From the NCBI RefSeq assembly GCF_014171475.1, contig NZ_CP048817.1, forward strand, positions 2,046,001 to 2,110,000: a stretch of 64,000 nt of DNA, written 5' to 3'. This stretch comes from Sphingomonas sp. So64.6b (GTDB lineage Bacteria; Pseudomonadota; Alphaproteobacteria; Sphingomonadales; Sphingomonadaceae). Each line of letters starts with the position of its first letter. The stretch's first letter is position 1. Below the pieces are notes generated by a model. That model ran no database searches. It was not told the origin of the DNA and saw only the letters and a program-made list of their open reading frames with translations. Made by a program: the position numbers and the translations under genes. This document shows positions 19,496-28,986 of the stretch, in pieces.

Positions 19496-20293
19496 TCACT
19501 CGGCCGTCATCGATTGCCGTTCGCTGCGATAATAGCTGAAGGTCAGCCATAAGGACGTCGCACCGAGCAGGTGCCAGACCGCATGCCCTTGCACCAGGCT
19601 GTGCGGCGAACAGACCAGGCCGTGCTGGTCGAGGTTCCAGATCGTGAAGGCGATCGCCTTGGCGAGAATGCCAGCAAAGTAGAAACCGACCTTTACCTGC
19701 GGCCGTTTCGGGCGGGCGAAGGCCAGTTCGACGACGATCGCAACGATCAGCAATACCGCGAACAGCCAGCGCCGGACTTCGGGCGCCGCGATCAGCAGCA
19801 TGACGAGCGCAGCACAGAGCAGCATAAAAAGCAAAATCGCCTGGCGATCGGGGATGCGCAACCAGCGGCTCAGCGCGCTTACCAGCATGAATGAGCCGAC
19901 CAGATACATGCCGAGCACATCGAAGAACTGGCCCCACAAGGTCAGCGTCGCATGGAGCAGGACCGACCCCAGCCCGACCGAGATCGCGGTGACGCCGAAC
20001 GCCATTGCTGCGACCGGCGGCATTGCGGAAACCCAGCCCTTGTCGCGCGCCAGCACGATCATCAGGAAACCGACAAAGACATAACCATAGGAAGACCAGC
20101 TGTTCGCCGGCTGCGCGATCAGCACGCCGAGCCGCGGCAGCTCGCAGAAGCAGCGCGTGGCGGTGCAAGTGGCGGGCGTATAGGCCGCCCAGTCGGGGCC
20201 GAGCTGCAACAGCAGCAGCACGATGCCGAGCGCCGAAAGCGCGGCGAGCGCGAGCGCGGTCAGCACATGACGCGATGTGATGGTCTGATCCAA
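19496..20293 (-). CDS. Ceramidase-like CREST-family membrane hydrolase
   Basis: A 265-residue protein with about seven membrane segments. It carries the CREST/alkaline-ceramidase metal motifs: ANSWSSYGYVF (the Ser motif), GSVLLHATLTLWGQFFDVLGMY (His and Asp) and QGHAVWHLLGA (two His). Alkaline ceramidases split ceramide into sphingosine and fatty acid. Sphingomonads replace LPS with glycosphingolipids, so a role in sphingolipid turnover is attractive, but other amide lipids are possible. A short Cys-containing loop (TCTATRCFCELP) follows the first helix. Confidence 0.8.
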   Translation of the reverse strand: MDQTITSRHVLTALALAALSALGIVLLLLQLGPDWAAYTPATCTATRCFCELPRLGVLIAQPANSWSSYGYVFVGFLMIVLARDKGWVSAMPPVAAMAFGVTAISVGLGSVLLHATLTLWGQFFDVLGMYLVGSFMLVSALSRWLRIPDRQAILLFMLLCAALVMLLIAAPEVRRWLFAVLLIVAIVVELAFARPKRPQVKVGFYFAGILAKAIAFTIWNLDQHGLVCSPHSLVQGHAVWHLLGATSLWLTFSYYRSERQSMTAE

Positions 20294-20443
20294 GCCCGCC
20301 CCTATCTTCTTCTGTTATGAACGAAGGCTAGGCTGGTTAGGCGATAACACCAACCGCGATCGGACGGGGCTGTCGGACGGGGGCTGGCAGCGAAGGCGCG
20401 GCTCGTGCATCTAGGGCGTTCCCGTTCTTGCCCGAGGATTTCG

Positions 20444-21859
20444 ATGACCCCCCGCCCCCTGTTCGCGCGTCCGCTGCTAACTCTCGCCTTGCTGACCGCC
20501 GCGCCGGCCGCTTATGCTCAGGCGCTGACACCGGCCGAAACCACCCAGGTCGATACACTCGTCACCAAGACCCTCGCGAAGACCGGCGTTCCCTCGGCCT
20601 CGATCGCGATCGTGCGCTGTGGCGAGATCGTCTTCGCCAAGGCTTATGGCAAGCAATCGGAAACGATGAAGACGGCAAACACGGACGCGCCGTATCAGAT
20701 CGCGTCGGTATCGAAACAATTCACCGCAGCAGCGCTATTGCTGCTCGAGAATGAGGGCAAGCTGAGCCTCGACGACAAGGTGTCGAAATATGTGCCCGGC
20801 ATCACCGGCGGCGACACGATCGCGCTGCGCCAGTTGCTCAGCCATACGTCGGGCCTGCAGGATTACTGGCCGCAGGATTACAGCTTCAAGGCTATGGCGA
20901 CCCCGGTGACGCCGCAAGGCATCGTCGATCGCTGGGCGAAGAAACCGCTCGACTTCGCACCCGGCGAGCAGTGGCAATATTCCAATACGGGTTATGTCGT
21001 GGCGGGCATGATCGTAGAGAAAGTCGCCGGGGAACCGTTGCTGTCCTATCTCGACCGCAAGATCTTCAAACCGCTCGGCATCAAGGCGATCGATCAGGAC
21101 CTGGCGATCGGCAAAACCTTTCCGCAGGGTTATGGCCGCAATGCGCTAGGGCCAGTGCGGGTCACCACGCCGGCGGCGGCGGGCTGGTTGTTTGCAGCCG
21201 GAGAACTGGCGATGAGCGCGCGCGACCTCGCCAAATGGAACGTCGCCCGGCTCAATCGCAGCATTTTGCCGGCTGAGGATTGGGCGGCGCAGGAAACCGC
21301 GGTGCGGCTGACCGACGGATCGACCAATGGTTATGGCCTGGGCGTGTCCACCGGGACGGCGAACGGGCGGCGCTATGTCGAGCATAGCGGCGAGGCGGTC
21401 GGCTTTCTTAGCGAGAACATCGTCTATCCCGACGACAAGGCCGCGGTAACGGTGCTGACCAACACCTGGTCGAGCGACGCCTTCACGCAGATCGCGCAGG
21501 ACATCGTCAAAACGATCCTGCCGCCGCCACCGGCCGATGCCGCCGATACGGCCGCCGCGACCAAGGTCCGCGCGGTGTTCGATCAATTGCGCGGTGGCAC
21601 GCTCGACCGCAGCCAATTGACCGAGGATGCCGATTTCTACTTCACGCCGGTCGTGCTGGCGGACTTCAAGGCGAGCCTCGCCCCGCTCGGTGAGACGGCG
21701 ACGTTCGTCCAGACCGGCAAGGCGCGGTTGCGCGGCGGGTTCGTAAATCGCAACTACCGCGTAACCTATGCCGAAAAAACGCTCTCGGTCAGCACTTATG
21801 CCGAACCGGGCGATGGCGGCAGGATCGAACAATTCCTGGTCAACGAGACGCAAAAATGA
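20444..21859 (+). CDS. Exported serine hydrolase, beta-lactamase class C family
   Basis: A 471-residue protein with a signal peptide (cut after AYA-Q, near residue 25). The penicillin-binding-protein/class C catalytic set is present: S88-x-x-K91 (SVSK), Y179-S-N and HSGE in place of KTG. A separate ~110-residue C-terminal domain (DTAAATKVRAVFDQLRGG...) resembles the extra domain found after many such hydrolases. Likely substrates are D-amino-acid peptides or esters; beta-lactamase activity is not implied. GAGGA precedes the ATG. The stop overlaps the ATG of the M17 peptidase (ATGA), which suggests a joint role in peptide breakdown. Confidence 0.87.
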   Translation: MTPRPLFARPLLTLALLTAAPAAYAQALTPAETTQVDTLVTKTLAKTGVPSASIAIVRCGEIVFAKAYGKQSETMKTANTDAPYQIASVSKQFTAAALLLLENEGKLSLDDKVSKYVPGITGGDTIALRQLLSHTSGLQDYWPQDYSFKAMATPVTPQGIVDRWAKKPLDFAPGEQWQYSNTGYVVAGMIVEKVAGEPLLSYLDRKIFKPLGIKAIDQDLAIGKTFPQGYGRNALGPVRVTTPAAAGWLFAAGELAMSARDLAKWNVARLNRSILPAEDWAAQETAVRLTDGSTNGYGLGVSTGTANGRRYVEHSGEAVGFLSENIVYPDDKAAVTVLTNTWSSDAFTQIAQDIVKTILPPPPADAADTAAATKVRAVFDQLRGGTLDRSQLTEDADFYFTPVVLADFKASLAPLGETATFVQTGKARLRGGFVNRNYRVTYAEKTLSVSTYAEPGDGGRIEQFLVNETQK

Positions 21860-23250
21860 CTGAACTCAAGACCTTGTTGCAGGCCGATCGCGGCCAGCCC
21901 GCGCGGCTGATTCATATCGTCCATCCCGACGCCTTCACCGGCTGGCTGGCCGACCAGCCGGTCCGGACGCGGACAGCGGTCGCCTCGCACCGGCTGACCG
22001 GCAAAGCCGGCAACCGCGCCATACTGCCTGGCGACGGGCCGGAGGACTGGTCGGCGTTGCTGGTGTGCAACGAACCGGAAAGTTCGCCGTGGCGGATCGC
22101 ATCGCTAGGCGAAACACTGCCTGAAGGAACTTATCGACTCGCATCCGGCGAGCCCGGTGCGGCGATGCTTGGCTGGTTGCTCGCGCAGCATCGCTTCGAA
22201 CGCTATCGCAAGGGGGAGAGCCACGGGCCGCGCCTCCTGCTCACCGGCGAACCGGCCAAGATCGAGGAGGCGGTGCGCCTCGCCACCGCCACGGCGCGGG
22301 TTCGCGATCTGGTCAATATCGCCGCCGCCGATCTCGGCCCGGCCGAGCTGGAAGCCGAAGCGGCGGCCATGGCCAAGGCGCATGGCGCGACCCTCACGGT
22401 GACCAAGGGCGAACCGCTCGCCAAGGGCTATCCGATGATCCAGGCGGTCGGCCAGGCCGCCGCCAAGGGTCGCGAACCACGGCTAATCGAACTCGAATGG
22501 GGCGACCCGAAGAATCCGCGCATCGCACTGATCGGCAAGGGCGTGTGTTTCGATTCAGGCGGGCTCGACATCAAACCGAGTTCGGGCATGCGGCTGATGA
22601 AGAAGGACATGGGCGGCGCGGCGCACGCGCTGGCGCTGGCCGGGCTGGTGATGGCGGCGCGGCTCAAGGTGCGGCTCCATTTGCTCATCCCGGCGGTCGA
22701 GAACAGCATTGCCGGCAATGCCTTCCGGCCCGGTGACGTGCTCGCGACGCGCAAGGGGCTGACGGTCGAGAACACCAATACCGATGCCGAGGGACGGCTG
22801 GTGCTCGGTGACGCGATCACCAAAGCGGCAGAGGGCGCTGGAGATATCCGGCCGGAGCTGATCATCGACTTCGCTACCCTCACCGGCGCCGCGCGTGTGG
22901 CGCTCGGGCCCGATCTGCCGGCGACCTTCGTCAATGACGAACCGCTGGCGGAAGCGCTGTTCGCGGCGGCGGCGGCGGTCGGCGACCCGTTATGGCGCAT
23001 GCCGCTGTGGGACGGTTACGACGAACTGCTCAAGTCCGACATCGCCGACATGGTCAATTCGGCCGATAGCGGCTTTGCCGGCGCGACCACCGCAGCGCTG
23101 TTCCTGCGCCGCTTCGTGCCCGAAGGCACCGCCTGGGCGCATCTCGACACGTTCGCCTGGCGACCAACTGCCAAGCCGGGCCGACCCAAAGGTGGCGACG
23201 CGCTCGGCCTGCGAGCGACCTGGGCAATGCTCAAAACGCGCTACGGCTGA
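21856..23250 (+). CDS. M17 leucyl aminopeptidase family protein
   Basis: A 464-residue cytosolic metalloaminopeptidase. The two-metal site is visible in IGKGVCFDSGGLDIKPSSGMRLMKKDMGG and in the family signature NTDAEGRLVLGDA (about residue 309), supplying Lys, Asp and Glu ligands; Arg of EGR is the usual catalytic arginine. It removes N-terminal residues from peptides. The gene is translationally coupled to the preceding exported serine hydrolase. It ends 10 bp before a long palindrome that probably acts as its transcription end. A general pepA copy may exist elsewhere, so no symbol is given. Confidence 0.92.
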   Translation: MTELKTLLQADRGQPARLIHIVHPDAFTGWLADQPVRTRTAVASHRLTGKAGNRAILPGDGPEDWSALLVCNEPESSPWRIASLGETLPEGTYRLASGEPGAAMLGWLLAQHRFERYRKGESHGPRLLLTGEPAKIEEAVRLATATARVRDLVNIAAADLGPAELEAEAAAMAKAHGATLTVTKGEPLAKGYPMIQAVGQAAAKGREPRLIELEWGDPKNPRIALIGKGVCFDSGGLDIKPSSGMRLMKKDMGGAAHALALAGLVMAARLKVRLHLLIPAVENSIAGNAFRPGDVLATRKGLTVENTNTDAEGRLVLGDAITKAAEGAGDIRPELIIDFATLTGAARVALGPDLPATFVNDEPLAEALFAAAAAVGDPLWRMPLWDGYDELLKSDIADMVNSADSGFAGATTAALFLRRFVPEGTAWAHLDTFAWRPTAKPGRPKGGDALGLRATWAMLKTRYG

Positions 23251-23260
23251 GCCCCAACAT

Positions 23261-23325
23261 CGGGTGTTCAATGTTCAACCGTTCAATTCCCTATACATTT
23301 TGAACGGTTGAACATCGAACACCCG
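23261..23325. repeat. Long palindrome, copy 1 (GTTCAA-rich)
   Basis: Two 26-bp arms with one mismatch and a 13-nt loop, starting 10 bp after the M17 peptidase stop. The arms contain spaced GTTCAA words (GTTCAATGTTCAACCGTTCA). It probably forms a strong hairpin and may act as a bidirectional terminator. A second, related copy lies 232 bp away. Confidence 0.75.
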
Positions 23326-23557
23326 TCATCCGCTGGGTGGCGCTGATTCAACTGATCCGCGCCTCCTGTCAGTGGTCGGCCAGCGTCGGCCATTGCGCCA
23401 GCCAGGCTCGGATCCAGGGGATCGGGGTCATGTAGGGGGCTGTCTCGATCGGTTCACCACCAAGACTACTACCCCGGCTCGATGGTCTATCCCAACGGAG
23501 GCTGGGTGAACTGGCCGCGCTCTATACCGATGGCGCACGCCCTATGCCTCGCCCAGC
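23326..23557. other. Spacer between two palindromes, possible gene remnant
   Basis: No intact gene. On the minus strand a frame ending at 23369 reads ...EPIETAPYMTPIPWIRAWL and then AQWPTLADH-stop, which looks like a protein C-terminus with no start in the spacer. On the plus strand a short stretch near 23470 reads YYPGSMVYPNGGWVNWP. These may be relics of a decayed or inserted gene. I recognise neither. Confidence 0.25.
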
Positions 23558-23612
23558 GTTCAACGTTCAACCGTTCAATCTGTATAGGAGATTGAACAGT
23601 TGAACATTGAAC
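23558..23612. repeat. Long palindrome, copy 2 (GTTCAA-rich)
   Basis: Two 24-bp arms with two mismatches and a 7-nt loop. It shares the GTTCAA word spacing with copy 1 and ends 6 bp before the stop of the convergent cupredoxin gene. It probably terminates that gene's transcript. Confidence 0.75.
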
Positions 23613-23618
23613 ACCGGG

Positions 23619-24005
23619 TCATTGCACGACGATCTTGCCGGTCATGCCGAAGGTCGAGTGCATGAAGTGCGAGCAATGCATTTCGTAGGTGCCGGGCGCG
23701 GGTGCGACCAGGCGCACGTCGATCGTCTCGCCGCCGTCGAACGAAATCGCCCCTTTGGAGATCAGCTTGCGATCCTCCGGCGCGATCGATGCCGCGGCGA
23801 AGAAGGATTTGGCGACCAGATCATGACTGCCGCTCGCCGTGTCGGTGATGTGCAGCGTATAGGCCTGGCCATGGAGCAGGGTCACGATCGATGGCGTGAA
23901 CTTGAAATTCGACAAGGCGATATCGACGCGCTTCGATGGCGTATCGGCCGATGCCGGCGCGACGAGTGACGATGCAAGTATGACGGCGGTAAGCAAGGTT
24001 TTCAT
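23619..24005 (-). CDS. Exported cupredoxin-like copper protein
   Basis: A 128-residue protein: signal peptide (residues 1-20, cut after ASA), then a plastocyanin/azurin-type domain. Copper ligands fit H61 (SGSHDLV) and the C111-x4-H116-x4-M121 loop (CSHFMHSTFGM). It is likely a periplasmic electron carrier or copper-binding protein. GGAG lies about 9 bp before the ATG, which is preferred over an upstream in-frame start without family similarity. It is convergent with the M17 peptidase gene, with two palindromes between. Confidence 0.85.
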   Translation of the reverse strand: MKTLLTAVILASSLVAPASADTPSKRVDIALSNFKFTPSIVTLLHGQAYTLHITDTASGSHDLVAKSFFAAASIAPEDRKLISKGAISFDGGETIDVRLVAPAPGTYEMHCSHFMHSTFGMTGKIVVQ

Positions 24006-24180
24006 CGTACGACTCCGCAAGACCAGCCCCCGTTCTACAATACGACATTGCGCGCGCGGTGACAGCATTTGCCGCAGGTGCGCGTGCGGGTCCATTGTCC
24101 GTCCTCATGGTACCAGACGAACAAGCGGATTGATCCCGGCCAATCCATCGGACATTCCCTTCATACGGAGGCCCTTGGTT

Positions 24181-24561
24181 ATGAACTGGCACGACGCGGC
24201 GCTCGTATTTGCAGGGATCATCGGCAGCGGTGTCGCGGTGGTCCATGGCATCCTCACCCAAAAACTCATGGTGCGGCCGATCGAGGCGGCATTCCTGTCG
24301 GACAAGCGGGCATCCGCGCCGACCCGACGGCTGGTGCCGCTGCTCCTGCATTTCAGTACGTTCAGCTGGTTTATCGGCGGCCTCGCCCTGATCGCCGCAG
24401 CGATCTGGTTCGGGCCTGAGGCACGGCTCGTCACCGGACTGCTGGTCGGCAGCCAGTATCTGTTCGGCGCGCTCGCCAATCTCTGGGGAACGCGCAGTCT
24501 GCATCCGGGCTGGATGCTCTACGCTCTGGCGCTGGTCCTGACTGGCTTCGGCCTCAGCTAG
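24181..24561 (+). CDS. Small four-helix membrane protein
   Basis: A 126-residue hydrophobic protein with about four membrane segments (ALVFAGIIGSGVAVVHGIL, SWFIGGLALIAAAIWF, LVGSQYLFGALANLW, WMLYALALVLTGFGL). It carries a His in the first helix (VVHG) and a His/Phe-rich segment (LLLHFSTFSWF). Function is unknown. The name DUF is not assigned with certainty. GGAGG lies 9 bp before the ATG. It is convergent with tpiA, with 2 bp between the stops. Confidence 0.72.
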   Translation: MNWHDAALVFAGIIGSGVAVVHGILTQKLMVRPIEAAFLSDKRASAPTRRLVPLLLHFSTFSWFIGGLALIAAAIWFGPEARLVTGLLVGSQYLFGALANLWGTRSLHPGWMLYALALVLTGFGLS

Positions 24562-24563
24562 GG

Positions 24564-25316
24564 TCAGGCCGGTATAATCGCCGCGGCGGTGATGATCGGC
24601 ACGAACTTCGCCGCCGTCAGGCTCGCTCCGCCGACCAACGCGCCATCGACATCGCCCGCGCCGAGCAGGTCCATGGCATTGTCGCCGGTCACCGACCCGC
24701 CATAAAGCAACCGCACCGCATCCGCCTCTTCACCGATCAGCGCGCGCAATTTCGCGCGGATCGCGCCGTGCATCGCCGCCACATCGGCAACCGTCGGCGT
24801 TCGTCCGGTTCCGATCGCCCAGACCGGTTCATAGGCGACCGACAACCAGGCCGCACCCGCCCCGTCCGGCAACGAACCGGCCAACTGCCCGGTCACCACC
24901 GCCTTGGCCTGCCCCGCATCGCGTTGCTCCAGCGTCTCGCCGACGCACAGGATCGCGTTCAGCCCATAGCGGTGCAACGTCTCCGCCTTGGCCTTCACTT
25001 CGGCATCGCTTTCATGCTGGTCCGCACGCCGTTCGCTATGCCCGACAATCGAGAAACGCGCGCCCGCCTCGCGGATCATCGCCGCCGAGATACAGCCGGT
25101 ATGCGCGCCCTTGTCGGCGGCATGAACGTCCTGCGCGCCGATCGCGAGATCGGGACCGCGCCCGGCCGCCGCCGCGATCAGGGTCGCGGGCGCCGCGATC
25201 GCGACATCGACACCGGGATTCGCGGCGGCCGCTGCGGCGATGCCATCCAGCTCGGCCAGCGCCGCCAGATCGCCGTTCATCTTCCAATTGCCCGCGATCA
25301 GTTTGCGTCGTGTCAT
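24564..25316 (-). CDS. tpiA: Triosephosphate isomerase
   Basis: Interconverts dihydroxyacetone phosphate and glyceraldehyde 3-phosphate. The 250-residue TIM barrel has all catalytic residues: N10 and K12 (GNWKMNG), H93 (SIVGHSERR) and E163 ([11 protein letters not shown]), plus the phosphate-binding loop LLYGGSV and the C-terminal [15 protein letters not shown] lies 6 bp before the ATG. The 46-residue upstream extension has no similarity to the family. It is divergent from ppiD with 152 bp between the starts. Confidence 0.97.
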   Translation of the reverse strand: MTRRKLIAGNWKMNGDLAALAELDGIAAAAAANPGVDVAIAAPATLIAAAAGRGPDLAIGAQDVHAADKGAHTGCISAAMIREAGARFSIVGHSERRADQHESDAEVKAKAETLHRYGLNAILCVGETLEQRDAGQAKAVVTGQLAGSLPDGAGAAWLSVAYEPVWAIGTGRTPTVADVAAMHGAIRAKLRALIGEEADAVRLLYGGSVTGDNAMDLLGAGDVDGALVGGASLTAAKFVPIITAAAIIPA

Positions 25317-25468
25317 CTGCGCCCTCCCGTAATCTGCCCCGCCCGATAGAGCGTCCCCATCCCGCTCGACAAGGCCCGTTCCACAACGCCACGCGTCACA
25401 CGCTTGAAGCCGCGGGAAGCTGCCCGTAAAGCGGTGTCGATTCCGCGCGTCCAACAGATCGGTCCCCC

Positions 25469-27415
25469 ATGCTCAGCCTTATCCGCCGCCTGATCAATTC
25501 GAAGGTCGGTCTGTTCATCACCTTCGCCTTTCTCGCGATCATCGGGCTGGCGTTCGCGGCTGGCGACATCTCCGGAATAAACGGTCAGGCTGGCGCGCCG
25601 ACGGGTGACACGGTGGCGACGGTCGGCAAGCACAAGTTGACCGAGACCGACCTGCGCCAGCGCGCCGAGAACGAGATGGAGAATTTCCGTCAGCAGCAAC
25701 CCGGGCTCGATATCGTAACCTTCGTGAACGCCGGCGGGCTTGACGGCGCGCTGAACCGGATGATCAACAATTTCGCAATGGAGCAATTCGGCCAGTCGCA
25801 AGGCATGGTGGTGAGCAAGCGGGTCGTCGATGGCCAGATCGCGAGCATTCCCGGCCTGCAGGGGCTGGACGGAAAGTTCAGCCCGCAAATCTATCAGCAA
25901 CTGCTGCAGCAGAAGCGGCTGACCGACGCGCAGATCCGCGCCGACATCGCGCGTGAAACGCTCACCCAGCAACTCACTTTCCCGATGGGCCGCGCCAGCC
26001 AGGTTCCGCAGCAGCTCGCTTTGCCTTATGCGTCACTGCTGCTCGAAAAACGCCATGGCGAAGTCGGTTTCATCCCGACCCAGGCGATGGGCGAAGGCGT
26101 GGCACCGACCGATGCGGAGGTCGCGACCTTCTACAAGCGCAATATCGCGCGCTACACCATCCCGGAACGCCGCGCGATCCGTTACGCGATCGTCACGCAT
26201 GATCAGCTCACCGCGTCGACCACGCCGACCGAAGCCGAAATCGCCGCCGCCTATCAGGCGCAGCGTGCCAAATATGCCGCGACCGAAAAGCGTACGCTGG
26301 TCCAGGTAATCGTGGCCGATCAGGCCGCCGCCACCGCGCTGGCCGCCAAGGTCAAGGCGGGCACGTCGATCGAAGCCGCGGCACGTGCCGCCGGCCTGGA
26401 GCCGGCCACGCTGACCGGCGTCGAAAAGGCCGCTTATGCGGGTCAAAGCTCGACCGCGCTCGCCGATGCGGCGTTCGGCGCTGCCCAAGGCGCCGTGGTC
26501 GGTCCGTTGCGTTCTTCGCTCGGCTTCACCATCGTTCGCGTCGATGGCATCGAAAAGATCCCCGGAAAGACGCTCGAACAGGCCAAGGCCGAACTGGTCC
26601 CCGCGCTGACCAAGGAAAAGACCACGCAGGCGCTCGGCAAGATCCACGACGCGATCGACGATGCGGTCTCCGCCAAGGCGACTTTCGACGAACTGATCGC
26701 CGGCCAGAAGCTGACCGCCAAGTCCACGCCACCATTGCTGTCCGACGGGCGCAACCCCGACGACGCGACAGTCAAGGCCGCGCCGGACTTCCTGCCGGTG
26801 GTCGCCGCAGCCTTTGCCGTCGAACAGGGCGACAGCCCGCAAATGGTGCCGATCGATCAGGAAGGCGGCTTTGCGGTCGTCGCACTGGAGCGTATCGTTC
26901 CCGCCGCCGCACCGCCGCTGACCCAGATTCGCGCCGCCGTGGCACGTGATTTCGCGATCGACCGTGCGCGCCGCGCCGCGCGTCAGGTCGCCGCCACGAT
27001 CGTCGCCAAGGTCAATAAAGGCATGCCCGTCACACAGGCATTCGCAGAAAGCGGCGTGAAGACGCCGCCGGTCCAGAAGCTCGACGCGTCGCGTGCGCAG
27101 CTGGCCGCCGCCGGTCGTCAGGTTCCGCCGCCGGTCGCGCTGATGTTCAGCATGACGGAAAAATCGGCCAAACTGCTCGAACTGAGCGAAAATCAGGGCT
27201 GGTCCATCGTCTATCTCCGCCAGATCGAGCGCGGCAACGCTGCCAGCCAGCCGAACATCGTCGCGGCGACCCGCAACGATCTGGGCAAGGTGATCGGCCG
27301 CGAATATGTCGAACAGTTCAGCCAGGCGGTCCGTGCCCAGGTCGGCGTGAAGAAAAATGGCAAAGCGTTCGACGCGGTAAAGGCCGCGCTGACCGGCCAG
27401 AGCAGCGCCAATTAA
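25469..27415 (+). CDS. ppiD: Periplasmic folding chaperone / peptidyl-prolyl isomerase PpiD
   Basis: A 648-residue inner-membrane-anchored chaperone of the SurA/PpiD family. One N-terminal membrane segment ([19 protein letters not shown], residues ~14-32) is followed by SurA-like helices and a parvulin-type domain (residues ~265-370, [20 protein letters not shown]... to [13 protein letters not shown]). It assists folding of outer-membrane proteins leaving the Sec translocon. The stop region lies against the start of trpE, as in other sphingomonads, so the two may share a transcript. Confidence 0.93.
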   Translation: MLSLIRRLINSKVGLFITFAFLAIIGLAFAAGDISGINGQAGAPTGDTVATVGKHKLTETDLRQRAENEMENFRQQQPGLDIVTFVNAGGLDGALNRMINNFAMEQFGQSQGMVVSKRVVDGQIASIPGLQGLDGKFSPQIYQQLLQQKRLTDAQIRADIARETLTQQLTFPMGRASQVPQQLALPYASLLLEKRHGEVGFIPTQAMGEGVAPTDAEVATFYKRNIARYTIPERRAIRYAIVTHDQLTASTTPTEAEIAAAYQAQRAKYAATEKRTLVQVIVADQAAATALAAKVKAGTSIEAAARAAGLEPATLTGVEKAAYAGQSSTALADAAFGAAQGAVVGPLRSSLGFTIVRVDGIEKIPGKTLEQAKAELVPALTKEKTTQALGKIHDAIDDAVSAKATFDELIAGQKLTAKSTPPLLSDGRNPDDATVKAAPDFLPVVAAAFAVEQGDSPQMVPIDQEGGFAVVALERIVPAAAPPLTQIRAAVARDFAIDRARRAARQVAATIVAKVNKGMPVTQAFAESGVKTPPVQKLDASRAQLAAAGRQVPPPVALMFSMTEKSAKLLELSENQGWSIVYLRQIERGNAASQPNIVAATRNDLGKVIGREYVEQFSQAVRAQVGVKKNGKAFDAVKAALTGQSSAN

Positions 27416-27479
27416 TCCTGAGCTTTCCCGCGACGGTAATGACCCGGTCGGCGCGCTGACGGCGGGCCGGCCGGCGCTG

Positions 27480-28931
27480 GTGTGGCGTCGCCAGATCGCC
27501 GACACCGAAACGCCGGTCGCCGCCGCGCTCAAGCTGATCGAGCCCGGTCGCGGCGACTTCCTGCTCGAATCGGTCGAGGGCGGCGCGATTCGCGGGCGGC
27601 ACAGCCTGATCGGCCTGGCGCCCGACCTGGTGTTCCGCGCCAACGGTAACCGCGCGGAAATCAATCGCCACTGGCTGACCGACCGAGACGCCTTTACGCC
27701 GAGCGACGCGCCAACACTCGACACGCTACGAGCGCTGGTCGCCGATTGCAGGATGGATGTGCCGCCCGAACTGCCGCGCGCGCTGGCCTGTCTGGTCGGC
27801 TATTTCGGTTATGAGACCATCGGGCTGGTCGAAAAACTGCCGCGCCCGGATGCCGATCCGCTCGGCTTGCCCGACATGATGTTCGTGCGCCCGACCGTCG
27901 TGCTGATCTTCGATCGTCTGGCCGACGCGCTGTTCCTCGTCGCGCCGGTATGGCCCGACGCAACGCGCGAACCGGCCGCGATCGTCGCCGAGGCTGAGGA
28001 ACGCATCGACGCCATTGCCGCGCGGCTCGCCAGCGTCGGCCTGCCGCCATCGGCGCGTGCGATCGACTTGGCCGAGGCAGTGCTCGAGCCGGTGCTGCCT
28101 CCCGGCCGCTACGGCGAGATGGTCGCCCGGGCGAAGGACTATATCGTCGCCGGCGACATATTTCAGGTCGTCCTCGCGCAGCGCTTTACCACGCCCTTCA
28201 CGCTGCCGCCGATCGAACTCTATCGCGCGTTACGCCGCATCAACCCCTCGCCCTTCCTCTACCATCTCGACTTGCCGGGCTTTGCCCTGACAGGATCGAG
28301 CCCGGAAATTCTCGTTCGCGTGCGCGACGGCGAAATTACCATCCGCCCGATCGCCGGCACGCGACCGCGTGGCAAGACGGCGGCGGAAGACCAGGCCAAC
28401 CGGACCAGCCTGCTCGCCGATCCGAAGGAACGTGCCGAGCATCTCATGCTGCTCGATCTCGGCCGTAACGATGTCGGCCGCGTCGCGGACGCCGGCACAG
28501 TCACCGTCACCGATAGCTATACGGTCGAATTCTACAGCCATGTGATGCACATCGTGTCGAACGTGGTCGGCCGGCTGGGCAAGGACCATGACGCGATCGA
28601 TGCGATCCTGGCCGGCTTCCCCGCCGGCACGGTGAGCGGCGCGCCAAAGGTCAGGGCGTGCGCGATCATTGCCGAACTGGAATCCGAAAAACGCGGCGCC
28701 TATGCCGGCGGGGTCGGCTATTTCTCACCGGACGGGTCGATGGACAGCTGCATCGTGCTGCGTACGGCGGTGGTCAAGGACGGCATGATGCATGTCCAGG
28801 CCGGCGCCGGCATCGTCGCCGACAGCGACCCGGTTTATGAACAGCGCGAATGCGAGGCGAAGGCGGGCGCGCTATTCGCCGCAGCACGCGAGGCTATCAC
28901 GCGAGCGGGCGAAAGCGGTTTCGGCCAATAA
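27480..28931 (+). CDS. trpE: Anthranilate synthase component I TrpE
   Basis: Converts chorismate and ammonia to anthranilate, the first step of tryptophan synthesis, with TrpG supplying ammonia. The N-terminal regulatory domain holds the LLES feedback motif (FLLESVEGG). The catalytic chorismate-binding domain holds DPKERAEHLMLLDLGRNDVGRV and GTVSGAPKVRA. The coordinate uses the first common start codon (GTG). However, the conserved family N-terminus continues upstream in frame (ALTAGRPALVWRRQ), open back to 27393 with no ATG, GTG or TTG. Candidate true starts are CTG at 27456 or ATT at 27411, the latter overlapping the ppiD stop. The last residues and stop codon lie in a 19-bp tandem duplication. 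Confidence 0.95.
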   Translation: MWRRQIADTETPVAAALKLIEPGRGDFLLESVEGGAIRGRHSLIGLAPDLVFRANGNRAEINRHWLTDRDAFTPSDAPTLDTLRALVADCRMDVPPELPRALACLVGYFGYETIGLVEKLPRPDADPLGLPDMMFVRPTVVLIFDRLADALFLVAPVWPDATREPAAIVAEAEERIDAIAARLASVGLPPSARAIDLAEAVLEPVLPPGRYGEMVARAKDYIVAGDIFQVVLAQRFTTPFTLPPIELYRALRRINPSPFLYHLDLPGFALTGSSPEILVRVRDGEITIRPIAGTRPRGKTAAEDQANRTSLLADPKERAEHLMLLDLGRNDVGRVADAGTVTVTDSYTVEFYSHVMHIVSNVVGRLGKDHDAIDAILAGFPAGTVSGAPKVRACAIIAELESEKRGAYAGGVGYFSPDGSMDSCIVLRTAVVKDGMMHVQAGAGIVADSDPVYEQRECEAKAGALFAAAREAITRAGESGFGQ

Positions 28932-28950
28932 AAGCGGTTTCGGCCAATAA
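28913..28950 (+). repeat. 19-bp tandem duplication at the trpE stop codon
   Basis: Two exact head-to-tail copies of AAAGCGGTTTCGGCCAATA. The first copy contains the last trpE codons; the TAA stop ends at its junction with the second copy. Probably a recent replication-slippage event with no effect on the protein. Confidence 0.9.
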
Positions 28951-28986
28951 TTGCCTCGGTTTCCCGAAGCATGACCTTTCGTCCCC

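Noticed and set aside
23261..23612. LexA boxes in the GTTC-rich palindromes
   Set aside because: GTTC words are spaced 3, 4 or 11 bases apart, not the 7 needed for GTTC-N7-GTTC.
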